DNA from: Neostapfia colusana
Taxonomy: Eukaryota > Streptophyta > Magnoliopsida > Poales > Poaceae
Assembly (NCBI GenBank): GCA_030760725.1
Contig: JASWHV010000008.1
Coordinates: 47,936,057 to 48,000,056 of the forward strand
Length of the DNA stretch: 64,000 bases
Direction of reading: 5' to 3'
Shown: piece by piece, positions 32,036 through 44,800 of the stretch
Layout of the letters: every line of letters begins with the position of its first letter
Numbering within the stretch: the first letter of the stretch is position 1
Notes under the pieces: model-generated
The model's input: the letters and a program-made list of their open reading frames with translations, nothing else
What the model was told of the DNA's origin: nothing
The model's database searches: none
Position numbers and translations under genes: made by a program

Positions 32036-33815
32036 TTTAGCTAGTCTATAACAAAAATCAATGACATGACCATCTCTACCACAAAAGGTACAATGAAATT
32101 TAACTTTGTGTTCATGTCTAGATGAGCATGCAATATGCTTATTTGAACCCGAATGTGACAACACTCCTGCATATTTAAAAACTACTTCTTTTTCTTTAGG
32201 AACTGTTTGAATCAAACCACTTCCTAATGATTTTACAATTTTAGGTGGATGTTCCTTAGCATGAGCATGTGAATCAAAACCTAAACCAGTTTTATCATTG
32301 CAAGACTTGGAAGAATTCAACAGCAAGTTTAGATTCTTATTCCCATTACAAAACCGATCTAATGTCCTATGCATGTTATCAAGTTTATTTGATAGAGCAA
32401 GACAATTTTCACATGAAGTTTTTCCTTTTAATTTGCAATTGGAACAATATTTAACTTCATGAGAACGTAAAGCATTGTTCAATATAGAAATTTCTTTCAT
32501 AGCATCTTGTAGTTTCTTATCAAGATCATCGCAAGTAGAACAATGCAAATCAATTGTAGAACAACAAGCATCTTTCAAGTTTTTATCATTAAGTGCAGCA
32601 AGGTTTTTGTTCTTTTTGATTTCAAGTTCAAGTTTATCAAGTGTGGAGGTGTGTGCACTTCTTAGAGATGACAATTGTTCATATATTAAATCACATGAGG
32701 AACAAGAATCATCACTAGGAATGAAGGATTTTAAACGATTAATTTCAGATTCTAGTGACTCAATTTTAACAGCATTGTCCCTAAGCTTTTTGTCCTTTTT
32801 CTTAACAATAATAGTGGCACGAGAAATAGAATCACACATTTCTTCGCAAGTAGGACATACCTCTTCGTTGTCACTGTTGTGTTCTGCATCCATCATACTT
32901 GATTTTGATTTGCCCGCCATGAAGCACAAGTTTGCCAGATCATCTTCATCTTCATCACTTCCAATGTCTACATCACTCGAGCCAAGTTCTTGAAGTGCGG
33001 TGATGAAACTGTTTATCAGTTTGCGTCCTGTAAAACCCATCTTTTTCTTGTTGGTGTTGCCAAAAGAGGACTTGACTTTATTCTGCTTTTATCACGGTTA
33101 GAAGGACCTGAAAGGTTAGGGCAATCTGTATGAGTGTCCTGTCTTACCACATTCAAAGCATCGTTGAGGTCCAGAGCTTCCTCTCCTTCTAGTTCTCACA
33201 TTTTGCAATGCTTTTGAGAACCTAGTAGAAAGAAGTACTAGCTCCTCCTCTGGAAACTCCTCAATCTGTTCCAGGGTTAGTGAGACAGCAAAGCAAGTGT
33301 ATTGCTAGATGATTGGCCGGAGCTAGGCATATCACGTTGTGAGACAAATGCAATAGTCTTATTTGGGTTCTTACGTGATATAATGTCAATTTCATGAGTT
33401 TTTAGCTTAGAATAAAGCACATCTAATGTAAGAGTACTCATGACAGTGGATTCACATATGAATGTTACTTTCATCTCCCAAATTGACATGTCTAATGCAC
33501 TTAGTAATTGCCTAGCATTTTCAGCATCTGAAAAATTAACATTGACGCTACGCAAGTTGCTGAGAATTTTATTAAAGCGAGCAAAGAGGTCATCAATGGA
33601 CTCACCGGGTTGCATCTCAAAGCGCATGTATTCTTTCTTGAACATATGCTGTCTTACCTCCTTGATCGTGTTGGATCCTTCGTGGTAGTCACAAAGTGCT
33701 CTCCACACATCGTACGCCGATCGGAGGTGTGCAACACGGTCGAAGTCGCTCTGAGTTAGTCCTTGTATGATCAATTTCCGAGGCTTGTTGTTGTTGTCGA
33801 CATATCTCATGTTTG
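32036..33815 (-). pseudogene. copia B gag, middle part: UBN2-like core, knuckle, Cys-pair coiled coil
   Basis: Piece 33810-33277 is the gag core (LTQSDFDRVAHLRSAYDVW, MRFEMQPGESIDDLFARF). Around 33150 a CCHC knuckle begins (CFECGKTGH) but the frame breaks before its last Cys. Piece 33040-32041 has an acidic start, then a long coiled coil punctuated by CxxC pairs (CPTC, CSSC, CSTC, CSNC, CENC), then a second knuckle CTFCGRDGHVIDFC. S1 cuts it at 32035. The GTTTG at 33811-33815 is the target duplication of G3. The N-terminus of the same gag lies at 53177-53340. Several frame shifts show decay. Confidence 0.85.
33811..33815. other. Target duplication GTTTG, left of G3
   Basis: Identical to 53177-53181 at the far end of G3. 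Copia B gag reads up to it on both sides. Confidence 0.93.
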
Positions 33816-33970
33816 TGACACGACCCCACGGTCTTGTCGAGCCAGGATCACGCTGAGGGGTGCTGCGTTCACAGCACCGGATAACACACGTCAAAGGTAC
33901 AAAGCGGAAGCAAAGTTTATATTACATAAAGTGGTTTATGAACATGTTTACATCAAGTCCATGTTCAGCC
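33816..33970 (-). repeat. Tail of the third G3 LTR (LTR C fragment)
   Basis: Matches the last part of LTRs A and B (CGTGGGGTCGTGTCA end) but lacks 42 bases between two CATCAA copies (junction near 33951-33957). It then joins gag at about 33968-33970, sharing GCC at the junction. Confidence 0.9.
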
Positions 33971-35034
33971 GCTGCTGGTGTAGTGCTCGGGGGTCGAAAG
34001 CCCGGCATGCGTTGCTGAGGTGCATACGCACGTGGCATCGCCCGCTGCTGCTGTTGTTGCGGAGGTGGTACTGGCAGTGCCGGCCTGAATGCCGGTGAAG
34101 AGTACGGTCGACTGCGGAACGGCATCGACCTCTGTGGTGGTTGCCAGCGTGGACCTGATGGTGGGCGATTCACCATCCGAAACTTCTGAGAAGGACCGCC
34201 TCCCTCTCCGCTGCTTTGCGGCACGCTTCGCTTTCGCTCCGCCGCCGCCAACTCCTTGCCGGAGTCCTCCTGAACAATCACAGCATCAATGATGTCGTTG
34301 AGGCTGCCGCGATTGAACATCGCCAACTTGTCCTTCAGGAGCGGGTTAAGCCCCTGGTAAAAGTGGTCCCACTGCTTCTCGTCGGTATCTGCATGATACG
34401 ATGCGTAGAGCGCGAGATCGTTGAACGCCCTGGAGTATTCCAGCACGTTCCAGCTTCCTTGTTGCAGGTGTAAGAATTCCTGCGTCTTCCTCTTCATTAG
34501 ACCTGGCGGTATGTGATAGGCCCTGAAGGCCGTCCGAAACTCCGTCCAGGTCATAACTCGGTCGGTGGGCTGTGAAGCACAGAAGTTGGCCCACCATGCG
34601 CTCTCGGATCCTTGGAGCTGCTGGACCGCGAACTGAGTGTTGCGCTGCTCACTTATCTGGAGCAGCCCGAACTTCATCTCTATTGCGCGGAGCCAGTTGT
34701 CCGCGTCAAGAGGTTCATCCGCCCTTGAGAATGCCGGGGGATGAGTAGCCAGGAAGTCGGAGTAGGAGCTCTGTTGACGCTCCTCACGATCTTGACGTCT
34801 CTCTGGGCAAGACGTATTTGCGATTAGGGTCTGCAGAAACTCCGTGTGCTGCTGATGTGAACCCGCCATTGCCGCGACGATGTCGGCCAATATAACCGTT
34901 GGCAGTGGCGGTGTTTGCTCTTGCTGTTGTCGCTGTTGCTGCTGCGGTCCCGAGGAGTCCTCGGGAGGCTGTTGGGAGGTCTCTCCCCCTTGACGAGTAC
35001 CCCCAACATCCGGGATGGCACGAGTACGCGTCAT
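33971..35034 (-). pseudogene. Second G3 gag copy, 5' part only
   Basis: Starts MTRTRAIPDVGG at 35034 and keeps an open frame through the glutamine-rich N-terminus, gag core (FSRADEPLDADNWLRA) and the RPP/Q-rich linker. It is cut just before the zinc knuckle by the deletion joining it to LTR C. Closely matches G1 and the other G3 gag. Confidence 0.9.
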
Positions 35035-35305
35035 TCTGAAATTCAAAACAGCAGCGATTAGCACATGTCTTACTTAGAATTCCATATGCAACAGTAGGTA
35101 TTGAAGTGACACATGATTAATTTGCACAACATTCACATATATTGATAAAGCATAAACTTTATACAAGATACATTGTTCTCGGTTCTCTAAGGAGTCGTGC
35201 TCATGTCGTCACTACCTATACATACGCTACTGCCTACACGACATGTCACCGATTACAAAAGTTGGGTTACACTACTCTAGCTGTCCTACTTGGCAACTGT
35301 AACCC

Positions 35306-36250
35306 CCTACTCGGAGTAAACCTCGACCTCCTGCGGGTCGTCCTCCTCCGGTACCTCTGCTGGTGGCTCTGTATCCACCACCTCTTCGCCCATCTCGGGT
35401 TCTCCCATTGCTGGAAGGCCCAAGACTACCGGTATGCCCAATACCGGAGGCACGAGGTCCTGTAAAGCATGCACCTAGTCCATGGCCTGGTTGTAGTCTT
35501 CTTCCCAGCCTTGCCATTCCTTATAGCATCGTCCCACTCTTGAGCAAGGTCCTCATTCTGCTGGGTTAAAGTCTGTACCAGCTCTTGCAATGCCGCGATG
35601 TCGACGCGGCTTTTCCTCTTCGCCTTCTTCAGACGATGCAACTGATTATGATGTTCATTCAGTCGCTTGATCGTCGGAAGGAGCACATTACGGAGTGCGC
35701 TGTGAGCACTCTCGAAATGGTCTCCACGGCTTGTGCTCTCCTTGAGCTTCGTGGCGAGATGCTCCGTATGAACAGCTTGGCTGTCCATCACGGCGTTTCC
35801 CGCCCTCATCTGGAGGCTAAGGTTTGCCTCCGCGGGGTTATACCTTGGGCAACTCGGGTCCGTTGCCTCCATATACCTCTCTTCCCACACATGCTGAGCC
35901 CGTCCCTCCACCGGAACAAGAGCGTACGGAGTGTCCTCCATAGCCTGCACGTGTAGTTGGCAGAAACGTGACATGGTGTCACGGGCTGCCACTTGCCACA
36001 TCCCTTCCGGTTGTCTTCCTCTCACCGTGACGGTGAACGGCACCCACCCGGGTGGCGTAGGTCCTGCAGGGACGTCGACATGGATTGTCCACGTCTTGTT
36101 CCCCTCTTCGCCTTCTTCCTTGGCGAAGTACTGCGGCATCTGATTGTATCCAAAATATTGAAGCATCTGCCTCAATGCTTCCGGATAGCCGTTGCGGTGA
36201 GAACAGTGGGATACCACCCACCCGTTCTCCAACTGTTTGTCTGTTGTTAT
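35306..36250 (-). pseudogene. orf0, second G3 copy (broken)
   Basis: Homologous to 46692-47636. The start ATG is ATA here (36248-36250), the internal stop of the other copy is CAG (Gln), and a frame shift near 35515 alters the C-terminal third. Residues GWVVSHCSHRNGYPEALRQ and PPGWVPFTVTVRG are shared. Function unknown; see the other copy. Confidence 0.8.
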
Positions 36251-37733
36251 CTGTAAAAATATATTTGATAGATTTCAAATATTTATTTCAACAGTAAACC
36301 ACTGAGTTATAACATAATACATGTCATTGAACCCATCAAACTTGGAAACATAGTTCAAATCTTAAACAAATTTGACTGCTGATCTGCTGTTCACATGACA
36401 GCCCTGACCAGTTTCAATTTCAATCTGATTTAGGCCATGCTAAAGGCAAAACCAATTCTGGAGCTCAACATCAAAGTTAAAGCTAACTTCAATAGCTTTC
36501 CAGAAAGTAATTGCTTGGCCTAATATCTGTTCTGGTTCGAAAGTTGTGAGAGGTTAAAGTTAACAAAATTTCTGGAGAAAATTGGACAGCACCTCCCTGC
36601 TTTAGGTACTGATTTGATCCAAGAATTCCAGTTAATTCTGTTCCTAATCTGACAAAACTTTCTGTTACAAAGTTGTAACCCATCTCATAAGATTTCCAGA
36701 ACTACCTCATTTTCTATTTTTGGATTTGTATGCAGGAAGTTATACTCAATTTACAGAGAGTTTACAGAGAGTCTTTACTCTGTCCTGTTTTCTGGACAGT
36801 TTCAACTCTACTGCATTTTTCGATTCATTAAGGGATGAAACAACTCTGGACCTCAACAGAAAAGTTGTAAAGCTCTTCCAAATATTTCCAGAAATGTATC
36901 ATATGACCCCAACCTCGAAAGAACTCAACCTCTAACCTCTGTTTACTTCAGCCTTAATTCAACTGAAAACATAGTGCTCTGTCCTTAGCAACCTATAAGT
37001 TGAAATTTTGTTAACTTTGAATATCCTGATTAAGGGAAGGAGTTACATAAAGTTTTACTGCTTTGGATCAAAACTTTCAAGTTTTATAATGAAGTTGTTC
37101 ATTTAGTACGGTGTGACGTCGATGCGTCACCAGATTATGTCGGTACTACGTCCTCACAATGAAAAACCTATACCGGACTTAGCCGGCTTCGTTAATTCAG
37201 TGGCACTAAACGTCGCTCGCACACGGATGCTACACGTCTACCATTTCATGGTCAGACTACCTGCAGAAACTCAAACCATCGTCAGAATCGGCTGCACACC
37301 GAGCCCGGTATCCATACATTTCGTACACCCGGCCGTCATCACTCGCCCGGATGTTCTCAAGCCAAACACGCCTTGAGCTACGTGTTCACGTTTCAGACCA
37401 CGTGACGGGGTCTCCCAAGTTGCACCACGCACGCCAGGGACAGACGTTGCTCAAATTCCCCAAACGACATGAGAAGTCGTAGAGGATATCAAAGCGGATC
37501 GGGTTACCTGCCACCCGTGGGGCTCCACCCTTCAGCTTGTGCGCACTGGTGGACAGCGCTTACGTGTACCCCCCAAGACATAAACGTCCCGAGATACACG
37601 ATTTTCCGACATAGACAAATATGTTAGTATGCCACTTTCTATATGCTAATAACATCCTTATACGGGCTACTAACTCGTTCCTCACTGGATTTTTGAAAAA
37701 GATGACCTCTGTATTGCGTTAAACCTCAAGCGA
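36251..37733 (-). other. Leader between primer site and orf0, second G3 unit
   Basis: Nearly the same as 47637-49117. Short frames only; no recognisable gene. AT-rich near orf0 and GC-richer near the primer site. Confidence 0.65.
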
Positions 37734-37745
37734 GCTCTGATACCA
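37734..37745 (-). other. Primer binding site, second G3 unit
   Basis: The minus strand reads TGGTATCAGAGC (initiator-Met tRNA complement), four bases (GCGC) from the end of LTR B. Confidence 0.9.
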
Positions 37746-37922
37746 GCGCTGACACGACCCCACGGTCTTGTCGAGCCAGGATCACGCTGAGGGGTGCTGC
37801 GTTGCACAGCACCGGATAACACACATCAAAGGTACAAAGCGGAAGCAAAGCTTATATTACATAAAGTGGTTTATGAACATGTTTACATCAAAATAGTTCC
37901 AGTCTACACTCACGGGCATAGA

Positions 37923-39240
37923 CTATGCATCAAGTCCACGTTCAGCCCTTGAATGTGTCCTTGCTAGCACACACGCACGGTAACTCTGTGGCGTGCACGA
38001 CTCCCACTCGACGGGGTTCCCCTCCTGGGGTTCCGTCTCTTCTTCGGGAGTCCCTTCCTCATAGAACCCTGCAAAAGCTTCAAACACAAGCAGTGAGCAC
38101 GAAGGCTCAGCAAGTCTGACCCGTCTCACCTAAACATGGAACTTCTACATGAGGGGTGATGGGTTACATGAGGCAAAAATCATTTGCAAGGACTCGCCTA
38201 ATTAGTAGAACCTTACTTTCATGTTTTAGCAGTAGGTTGTGGAGAACCTTACGCTAAGGCACATGAGAGAGCCGCAATCAAACAAGAAACGCATTTCTCT
38301 CATGTACTTTGCCCAAAGTTGAAAGGAACTTTAATTAGCGCTAAACTACAGCAAATCATTAGCAATCAGAGTCCATCTTTCAATCAGCAACATTTTAACA
38401 TGTAACTAGCTTGTTCTTTCTACGTCACGGTATAGTGAACAAGTGGTACTCACTGACCGCGAGGGACGGCGATTATAATCGATTTGCACCTGCAGGGTTA
38501 CCCGAACAACCCGTCACGTACGCCCGTACTCGATGTTTCCTACCACAGCCATCACTGACGCCGTACGCAACTACCTTTCACCCGTTAGCCAAATGTTGAA
38601 CCGGTCCAATCGTCCCGAGCAAGAGGTCTCTGCACACGCATCTCAGTGCCGCCAGCCGATTTACACCTCGAGCTCTCAACCTACCCTCTGAACGACCAGC
38701 TATGCCTCAACACCCAGCTACCCGAGTTACATCGGTTTCCCGGTTCCCATATAGCCGGTAGGTCCTCGGTACTGTTCTAGCTTGTTCAACAGGCCCGCAC
38801 ACGGCTCGGTCCTCAATCGACACAAGCGGAGCTACAGCACACAGGCCCCAAAGTCCTGCTGCCCTTACCCTCCGCTTGGTCTCATTTTCTTGCCATGTGT
38901 TTCATGTGCTATCTCTACCCGAGTCGAGTGCCTCTAGCCTATGCTCGCGAGTAGTTCCAACTACTCGACTTGTACCGAATCCTACCCTAACTTAGCTTTG
39001 CAGTAGCTAACGGGGTTTGCAATCCTAAACCGAACCCATGGTTTTCTTGGCTATGCAATTGGGTTTCCAAACAAGACTCTAATGCAAAAAATAAGGTATT
39101 CAAGTATGTGCTCAAAACAATAAAAACTTGTAAAAAGGTTAATGCAAACCGGAGCTTGCCTTGGTGCTCTTGGTCATAGGCTATCTGCTCCTCCAGAGTA
39201 ACAAAGTCTAGGACTTTGTGTTCCTCCTCGACCTTAGCGA
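37923..39240 (-). pseudogene. Copy of the two-exon acidic frame in LTR B (stop lost)
   Basis: Exon a is 39240-39160 (81 bases, acceptor AG and GC donor kept). Exon b starts at 38068 after GCAG. The stop is lost (TAG to TAC), so the frame runs on to 37923. Exon a has several replacements against G1 (e.g. PE to HK), consistent with decay. Confidence 0.35.
38259..38307 (-). other. Conserved stem-loop in G3 LTR B
   Basis: The arms GCACATGAGAGA and TCTCTCATGTAC (plus strand) pair as in G1, with the same loop. Confidence 0.6.
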
Positions 39241-41794
39241 CTACATGATATACACGTATATGTATTAATCTAAATGCATTTGATTGAATTTAAATTTGTG
39301 AAGTCTATAACCCTTACTAGACAGACCCAATGACTGTGAAACTTTTACTGGGGCTTGGTTACAACCTAAACAGAGATTTGGTCAAGTTTTAGTTGCAGCA
39401 AAGCTCATTTGACCCCTCCACAATTAATTATGTACTTGACCTTAATTGAAGGCTTTTAGGGTGTTCTAAGGATTTTCATGAAACAACTATGACTTTCTGA
39501 AAACTAGATTTTCAGAGGGTTCTAATGGAGTTGGTCTCACTTAATTTGAAGGTTCCTAGCTAGATATATGAGCTAAACAATTTCAGAGAAAATTCTGAAA
39601 ATGTTTCTGAATATTTTCTATTTTCTCTGGAACAGTTTCACTAATCACACCATTAGGTGGATCAAATTAGCTCAAATGGATCTGAAATTTTTATGGTAGT
39701 TCAGTGATAGTTTTGTGAACATTCCAGCAAAATTTCACGATTTTCCCCCAAAGGATTCTCCAGTTAAAATTCCAAAGAGTTTAAAATTTGAGGAATTAAT
39801 TCTGGAGAAATAAGAGTTTTTATGAAGTGAAACTTGATTTTCTGGAAAGTAATCAGAGAGCTGAATACAACAAAATTTGGTTCACTCGATTTGGAGCTAC
39901 CTAGCCAAAGTTATGAGGATTTGAAGTTTGAATGGAAATCTGAAAATCGGGGAAAAAGTTTAAATCTGCCGGGGCCCGCGGGGACACGTGTTAGGCGCGG
40001 AGGCAACCGCACACCGCGGCCCACAGGATTTTTGCGTGCCAGCACACCCGATACCGGCCGCAGCCCGATCCCGATTTAAAATATCTCCCGCTGACAGCTG
40101 GGGTCCACCCCCTTCGTCAACCTCCCGCCGCCCGCGCCCTGCCGCCGAGGGACCTCGCCGGAGAGCTCGCCGGCAGCTTCTGTGGAGCTTGAAACTTCAC
40201 GATCTTGGCTGCCCCTGCCTACTTTTACTCGGAGAACAGGATTCTGGGGTCAGCTCGTCATGACAATGGCCGGTGCATGGTCGGCGACGAGCCGCCGCCT
40301 CGGAAAGGCTTCGGCCGTGTCGGCTGACTTCCCTAGCACCTCAACTACTCGAGCAACTGGTCGGGAAGCATCAGTGGACCTCAGGGAAGGTCGACACGAG
40401 CTCGAGGCAGCTCGGGGGAGGCCCGAAGTAGGTCCTCACCGTGCGTCCGATACCTCCCGCTTGCTCCGCCGTTGGTAAACCTCAAAATACGCCGGTTGCA
40501 GAGGTTCTCCGGCCAAAGGTTGTGAAGGCAACTTGTGCGTTACCATGTCTAGTTTGTGTGAGAGCGGATTGAGGCCCTCTAATCCTTTCTAGAGTACGAA
40601 TTCGACGGAACCGCACCCGAAGGTCGTTCTGCACACAGAAAGGGGAAAACTGGAAATTCGCCGCTGGTGAGCAAACACTCGGGCTGTGGCTCGGGGGTGA
40701 GCAGCACCGGTCACCAGCGCGTCCAAGGGTGCCTTGGCTCGGGCGTGACAACGCCCCGGTTGGGCTGTCCATGGGAGCCCAAAGTGCGGCGGCGTTAGGT
40801 CACCGGATTGAACTCTCGGTATAGCCGAGATCGACCGGTTTCAGCTGAATTCTAGCAGCGGGGAAGACGGAGGAAGGTTTCTAGTACCTTACCGTGGCTC
40901 TGGAGGGGACGGAGAGGCGGTGATCAAGCTTCCCTGATCAGCTCCGAGTGATCGGCAGCGACGGCGTGTTTCTGATGCGAGGAAGCAGCAGAGTGTGCGG
41001 TGATCACTTCGATCAGGACGACGGCGTAGATAAGGGGGCTGTGAGGCGGTTCAGCACGTCGGGGCGACAAGCAGGTGGTGTCCCGGTCGCCTCTTCGCCG
41101 TGGCGGCTGCTCAGTCCGGCGCAAGAACCCGAGCTGGGTTTTCAGTCGGTTTGATTTGGAGTAGTGGCTGACATGTGGATCCCACTTCCAATTTTAACCT
41201 CTGAAATTTACTCCTAATCACTGTTGTAAACAGTGAGCCCCAAAATACCATGGTGATTCAAATTATTCACCCATGAGCCATTTAAATTGGTTAGAATTCA
41301 AATTGGGTTTGGTTTGAATGAATTTCAGCACATGTTCAGTTTGAAATTCAAATAAAGTTTGAATTTGCCCCACTTAACTCATGTCAAGATCAACTCCAAA
41401 TGAAGTGAAAATTGGTGGGTGAGCTCACAAAAAGGTGCTGAATAAGAATATGCCTCCCACTTTTGAATTCATGGGATAAAAACAGTTTGAATTTGAATAT
41501 GGTTTCAAACTGCCCTCTTTCTAGCTATACCCAAAATGACCTCAAAAAGGTTTTGAATTTGGGTGAAACTTGGCATGGACACCCCTAGCAATGTGTAGGA
41601 GTTTTCATATGCCCAGCCCATCTATATCACATGTGGAAAATGCCACTTTTGCAATATGTGAGTTTGTTCTCTAATGAGCATGTTGATGGTGGTTACATGC
41701 TCTTCATTTGTGTTCATCATCTTTCCTCAAATGAGGTGTGTGTGTATGGTGATGAACACTTCAAATATGTGTCAAAAACTGAGGCCCTTACATT

Positions 41795-41806
41795 CCACCC
41801 CCCTTA
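41795..41806 (-). other. Polypurine tract of G3
   Basis: The minus strand reads AAGGGGGGTGG, two bases before LTR B. Confidence 0.85.
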
Positions 41807-41861
41807 AAAGAATCTCGTCCCGAGATTATAAGGTGAAAATGAGAGAGAGGACGGTGGAAAA

Positions 41862-44800
41862 TTACCGGATATGCGACGTGAAAAAGTCGGGGTAGTTGGC
41901 ACGAAGAAATCCTTCGCTTTCCCATGTCGCTTCGTCCACGGAGTGATTACTCCATAGAACCCTGTTGAACCACAACGTACGGTTGCGTGTGGTTCGGGCC
42001 TTTTCGTCAATAATCTGAACCAGTTCCTCCCGATAGGTGAGATCCGGTTGCAGTGCTTCAATGTCCTCCAGCTGAACGGTAGTAGATAGCTTGAGACACT
42101 TCCTCAGCTAGGAAATATGAAAGACGTCGTGCACACCGGAAAGTGCTTCTGGTAGTCTCAGCCGGTATGCCACTGATCCGCATCTTTCGGTAATCTGGAA
42201 TGGACCGATGAATCGGGGTGCCAACTTTCCTCTCACCCCGAATCTGTTCACGCCCTTCATTGGAGACACACGTAGATATACGTGATCCCCGACTTCGAAT
42301 TGTAATGGGCGTCTTCTCCGGTCCGCATACTGTTTCTGCAGGGATTGGGCGGCTTTTAGGTTCGCTTGAATCAGTCGAACCTTTTCTTCCGCGTGTTGAC
42401 AAGGTCAATCCCGAAGGTAACCCTTTGACAGACTCACACCAGTTCAATGGTGTGCGACATTTTCTCCCGTATAGCACCTCGTAGGGCGCCATCTTAATGC
42501 TGGCTTGGTACCCATTGTTGTACGAGAACTCGGCTAACGGCAAGTGATCATCCCAATTCTTGCCGTGGTTGATAGCGCAAGCTCGTAGCATGTCTTCTAA
42601 GATTTGATTTACCCGCTCGGTTTGCCCATCCGTCTGCGGGTGGTACGCTGAACTACGGATCAGCTTCGTCCCCAATGCAGCGTGCAGCTGCTCCCAAAAA
42701 TGGGACACAAATAAAGTGCCCCGATCCGATATGATGGTACGTGGTACGCCGTACAAGCATAGGATCCGTGAGATGTACAGTTCAGCGTACTTCTTGGCGT
42801 TGTAGTTTGTGTTGACCCGGATGAAATGGGCAACTTTGGTGAGCCGGTCGACGATCACCCACACAGAATCATGCTTTTGAAGAGTGGTGGGTAAACCAAA
42901 CGATGAAGTCCATGCTCACATCCTCCCACTTCCAGGCAGGAATGCCCAGTGGTTGCAGCAGTCCCGGTTTCTGCATATGGTCTGCCTTCACCCTTCGACA
43001 TGTATCACACTCGGACACGTACTTTGCAGTCTCCCACTTCATCCGTGTCCACCAAAACTTGCTTCTGAGTTCTTGATACATTTTGTTGCTGCCGGGGTGA
43101 ATAGAAAACTTTGACAAGTGAGCCTCATCAAAGATCTTCTTCCGCAATTCCGGGTTACGGGGTACGACGATCCGGTCCTTGAACCATAGGACGCCGTCTC
43201 CGTCCTTCCGGAAACATTTCAGCTCCCCACTGTTTACACGTCTCCGCAAATGCGACTTGCCCTTGTCATGTTTCTGAGCTGCCGCTATCTCTTCACGGAT
43301 GGTGGGGATCAAAGCTAGGTTGTAGAGAGCTCCGTGTGGAATCACATGTAGTGGTGGTTCGCTCTCTTCCAACGGTGTGATGGTCAGATTGTTGACGTGT
43401 GACTTGCGGCTCAGCGCATCTGCCACTACGTTTGCCTTGCCCGAATGATAATGGATCTCTATTTCGTAATCCTTTATCAATTCTAACCATCTTCGTTGCC
43501 TCATGTTCAGCTCCTTCTGAGTGAATATGTACTTGAGGCTTTTGTGGTCGGTATATAGATGTACGAGGTTACCAAGTAGGTAGTGCCTCCACATTTTCAG
43601 TGCAAGTACCACGGCAGCGAGCTCCAAGTCATGAGTTGGATAATTCTGCTCATGGTTTCTAAGATGCCGTGATCCATACGCGACCACTCTTCGGTCTTGC
43701 ATCAGCACACATCCGAGCCCAATGCCGGATGCATCGCAGTACACATCGAACGGTTTTGTTGTGTCTGGCTGCGCCAAAACCGGTGCTGATGTCAGGTGCT
43801 TGACTAAAGCCATGAATGCTGCTTCACATGCTGGACTCCAAACATATTTGGTAGCCTTCTTCAGCAGCTCCGTCATAGGCTTGGCAATCTTTGAGAAGTT
43901 CGGAATGAACCTCCGATAAAATCCCGCGAGTCCAAGGAAACTCCGTACCTCGTGAACAGTTCTCGGGGATTTCCAATTCAGCACTTGAGTGATCTTGCTC
44001 GGGTCTACAGCGATACCCTCCGCTGAGATGATATGCCCGAGGAAAGGCACTTGCGATATCCAGAACTCGCATTTGCTGAATTTCGCGTATAGCTTATGAT
44101 CCCGCAGCCGTTGCAAGACTATACGCAGATGCTTCTTGTGATCTTCTTCCGACTTGGAATATACCAGGATGTCGTCGATGAAGACCACGACAAACTTGTC
44201 CAACTCCGGCATGAATACCGAGTTCATCAAGTACATGAAGTGAGCTGGAGCATTGGTGAGGCCGAAGGACATGACCAGGTACTCATAAAGCCCGTACCTT
44301 GTCGAGAAAGCTGTCTTTGGAATGTCCTCAGCCCTTATCTTAATCTGATGGTACCCGGATCTTAAATCCATCTTGGAAAAGATCTTTGCTTCGACCAACT
44401 GATCAAACAACATGTCGATCCGTGGCAGCGGGTACTTGTTCTTGATGGTTATGGCATTTAATGGACGATAGTCCACGCAAAGCCGCAACGTCTCATCCTT
44501 CTTCACAAATAATGCCGAACAGCCCCATGGCGAGGAGCTCGGCCTAATAAAAACATTCTCCAGGAGGTCCGTGAGCTGAGTCTTCAGTTCAGCCAACTCC
44601 TTGGGCGCCATCTTGTACGGCCTTCGGGATATTGGCATGGTTCCCGGTGCAAGTTCAATCTTGAACTCCACATATCTATCAGGCGGCATCCCCGGCAAAT
44701 CATCCAGGAATACGGCAGGGAACTCTCGGACCACTGGAATATCTTCCAATCTGATGGTTGTGGCTTGATAGACACTTGGAAGCTTTATTTCTGGACTGTC

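Larger units (their letters stand above)
37750..41792 (-). repeat. G3 LTR B (4043 bp)
   Basis: TGTAAGGG...CGTGTCA on the minus strand. It lies between the polypurine tract of one internal region (41795-41806) and the primer site of the next (37734-37745), so it serves as 3' LTR for the first unit and 5' LTR for the second. It keeps the stem-loop at 38259-38307. Confidence 0.93.
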
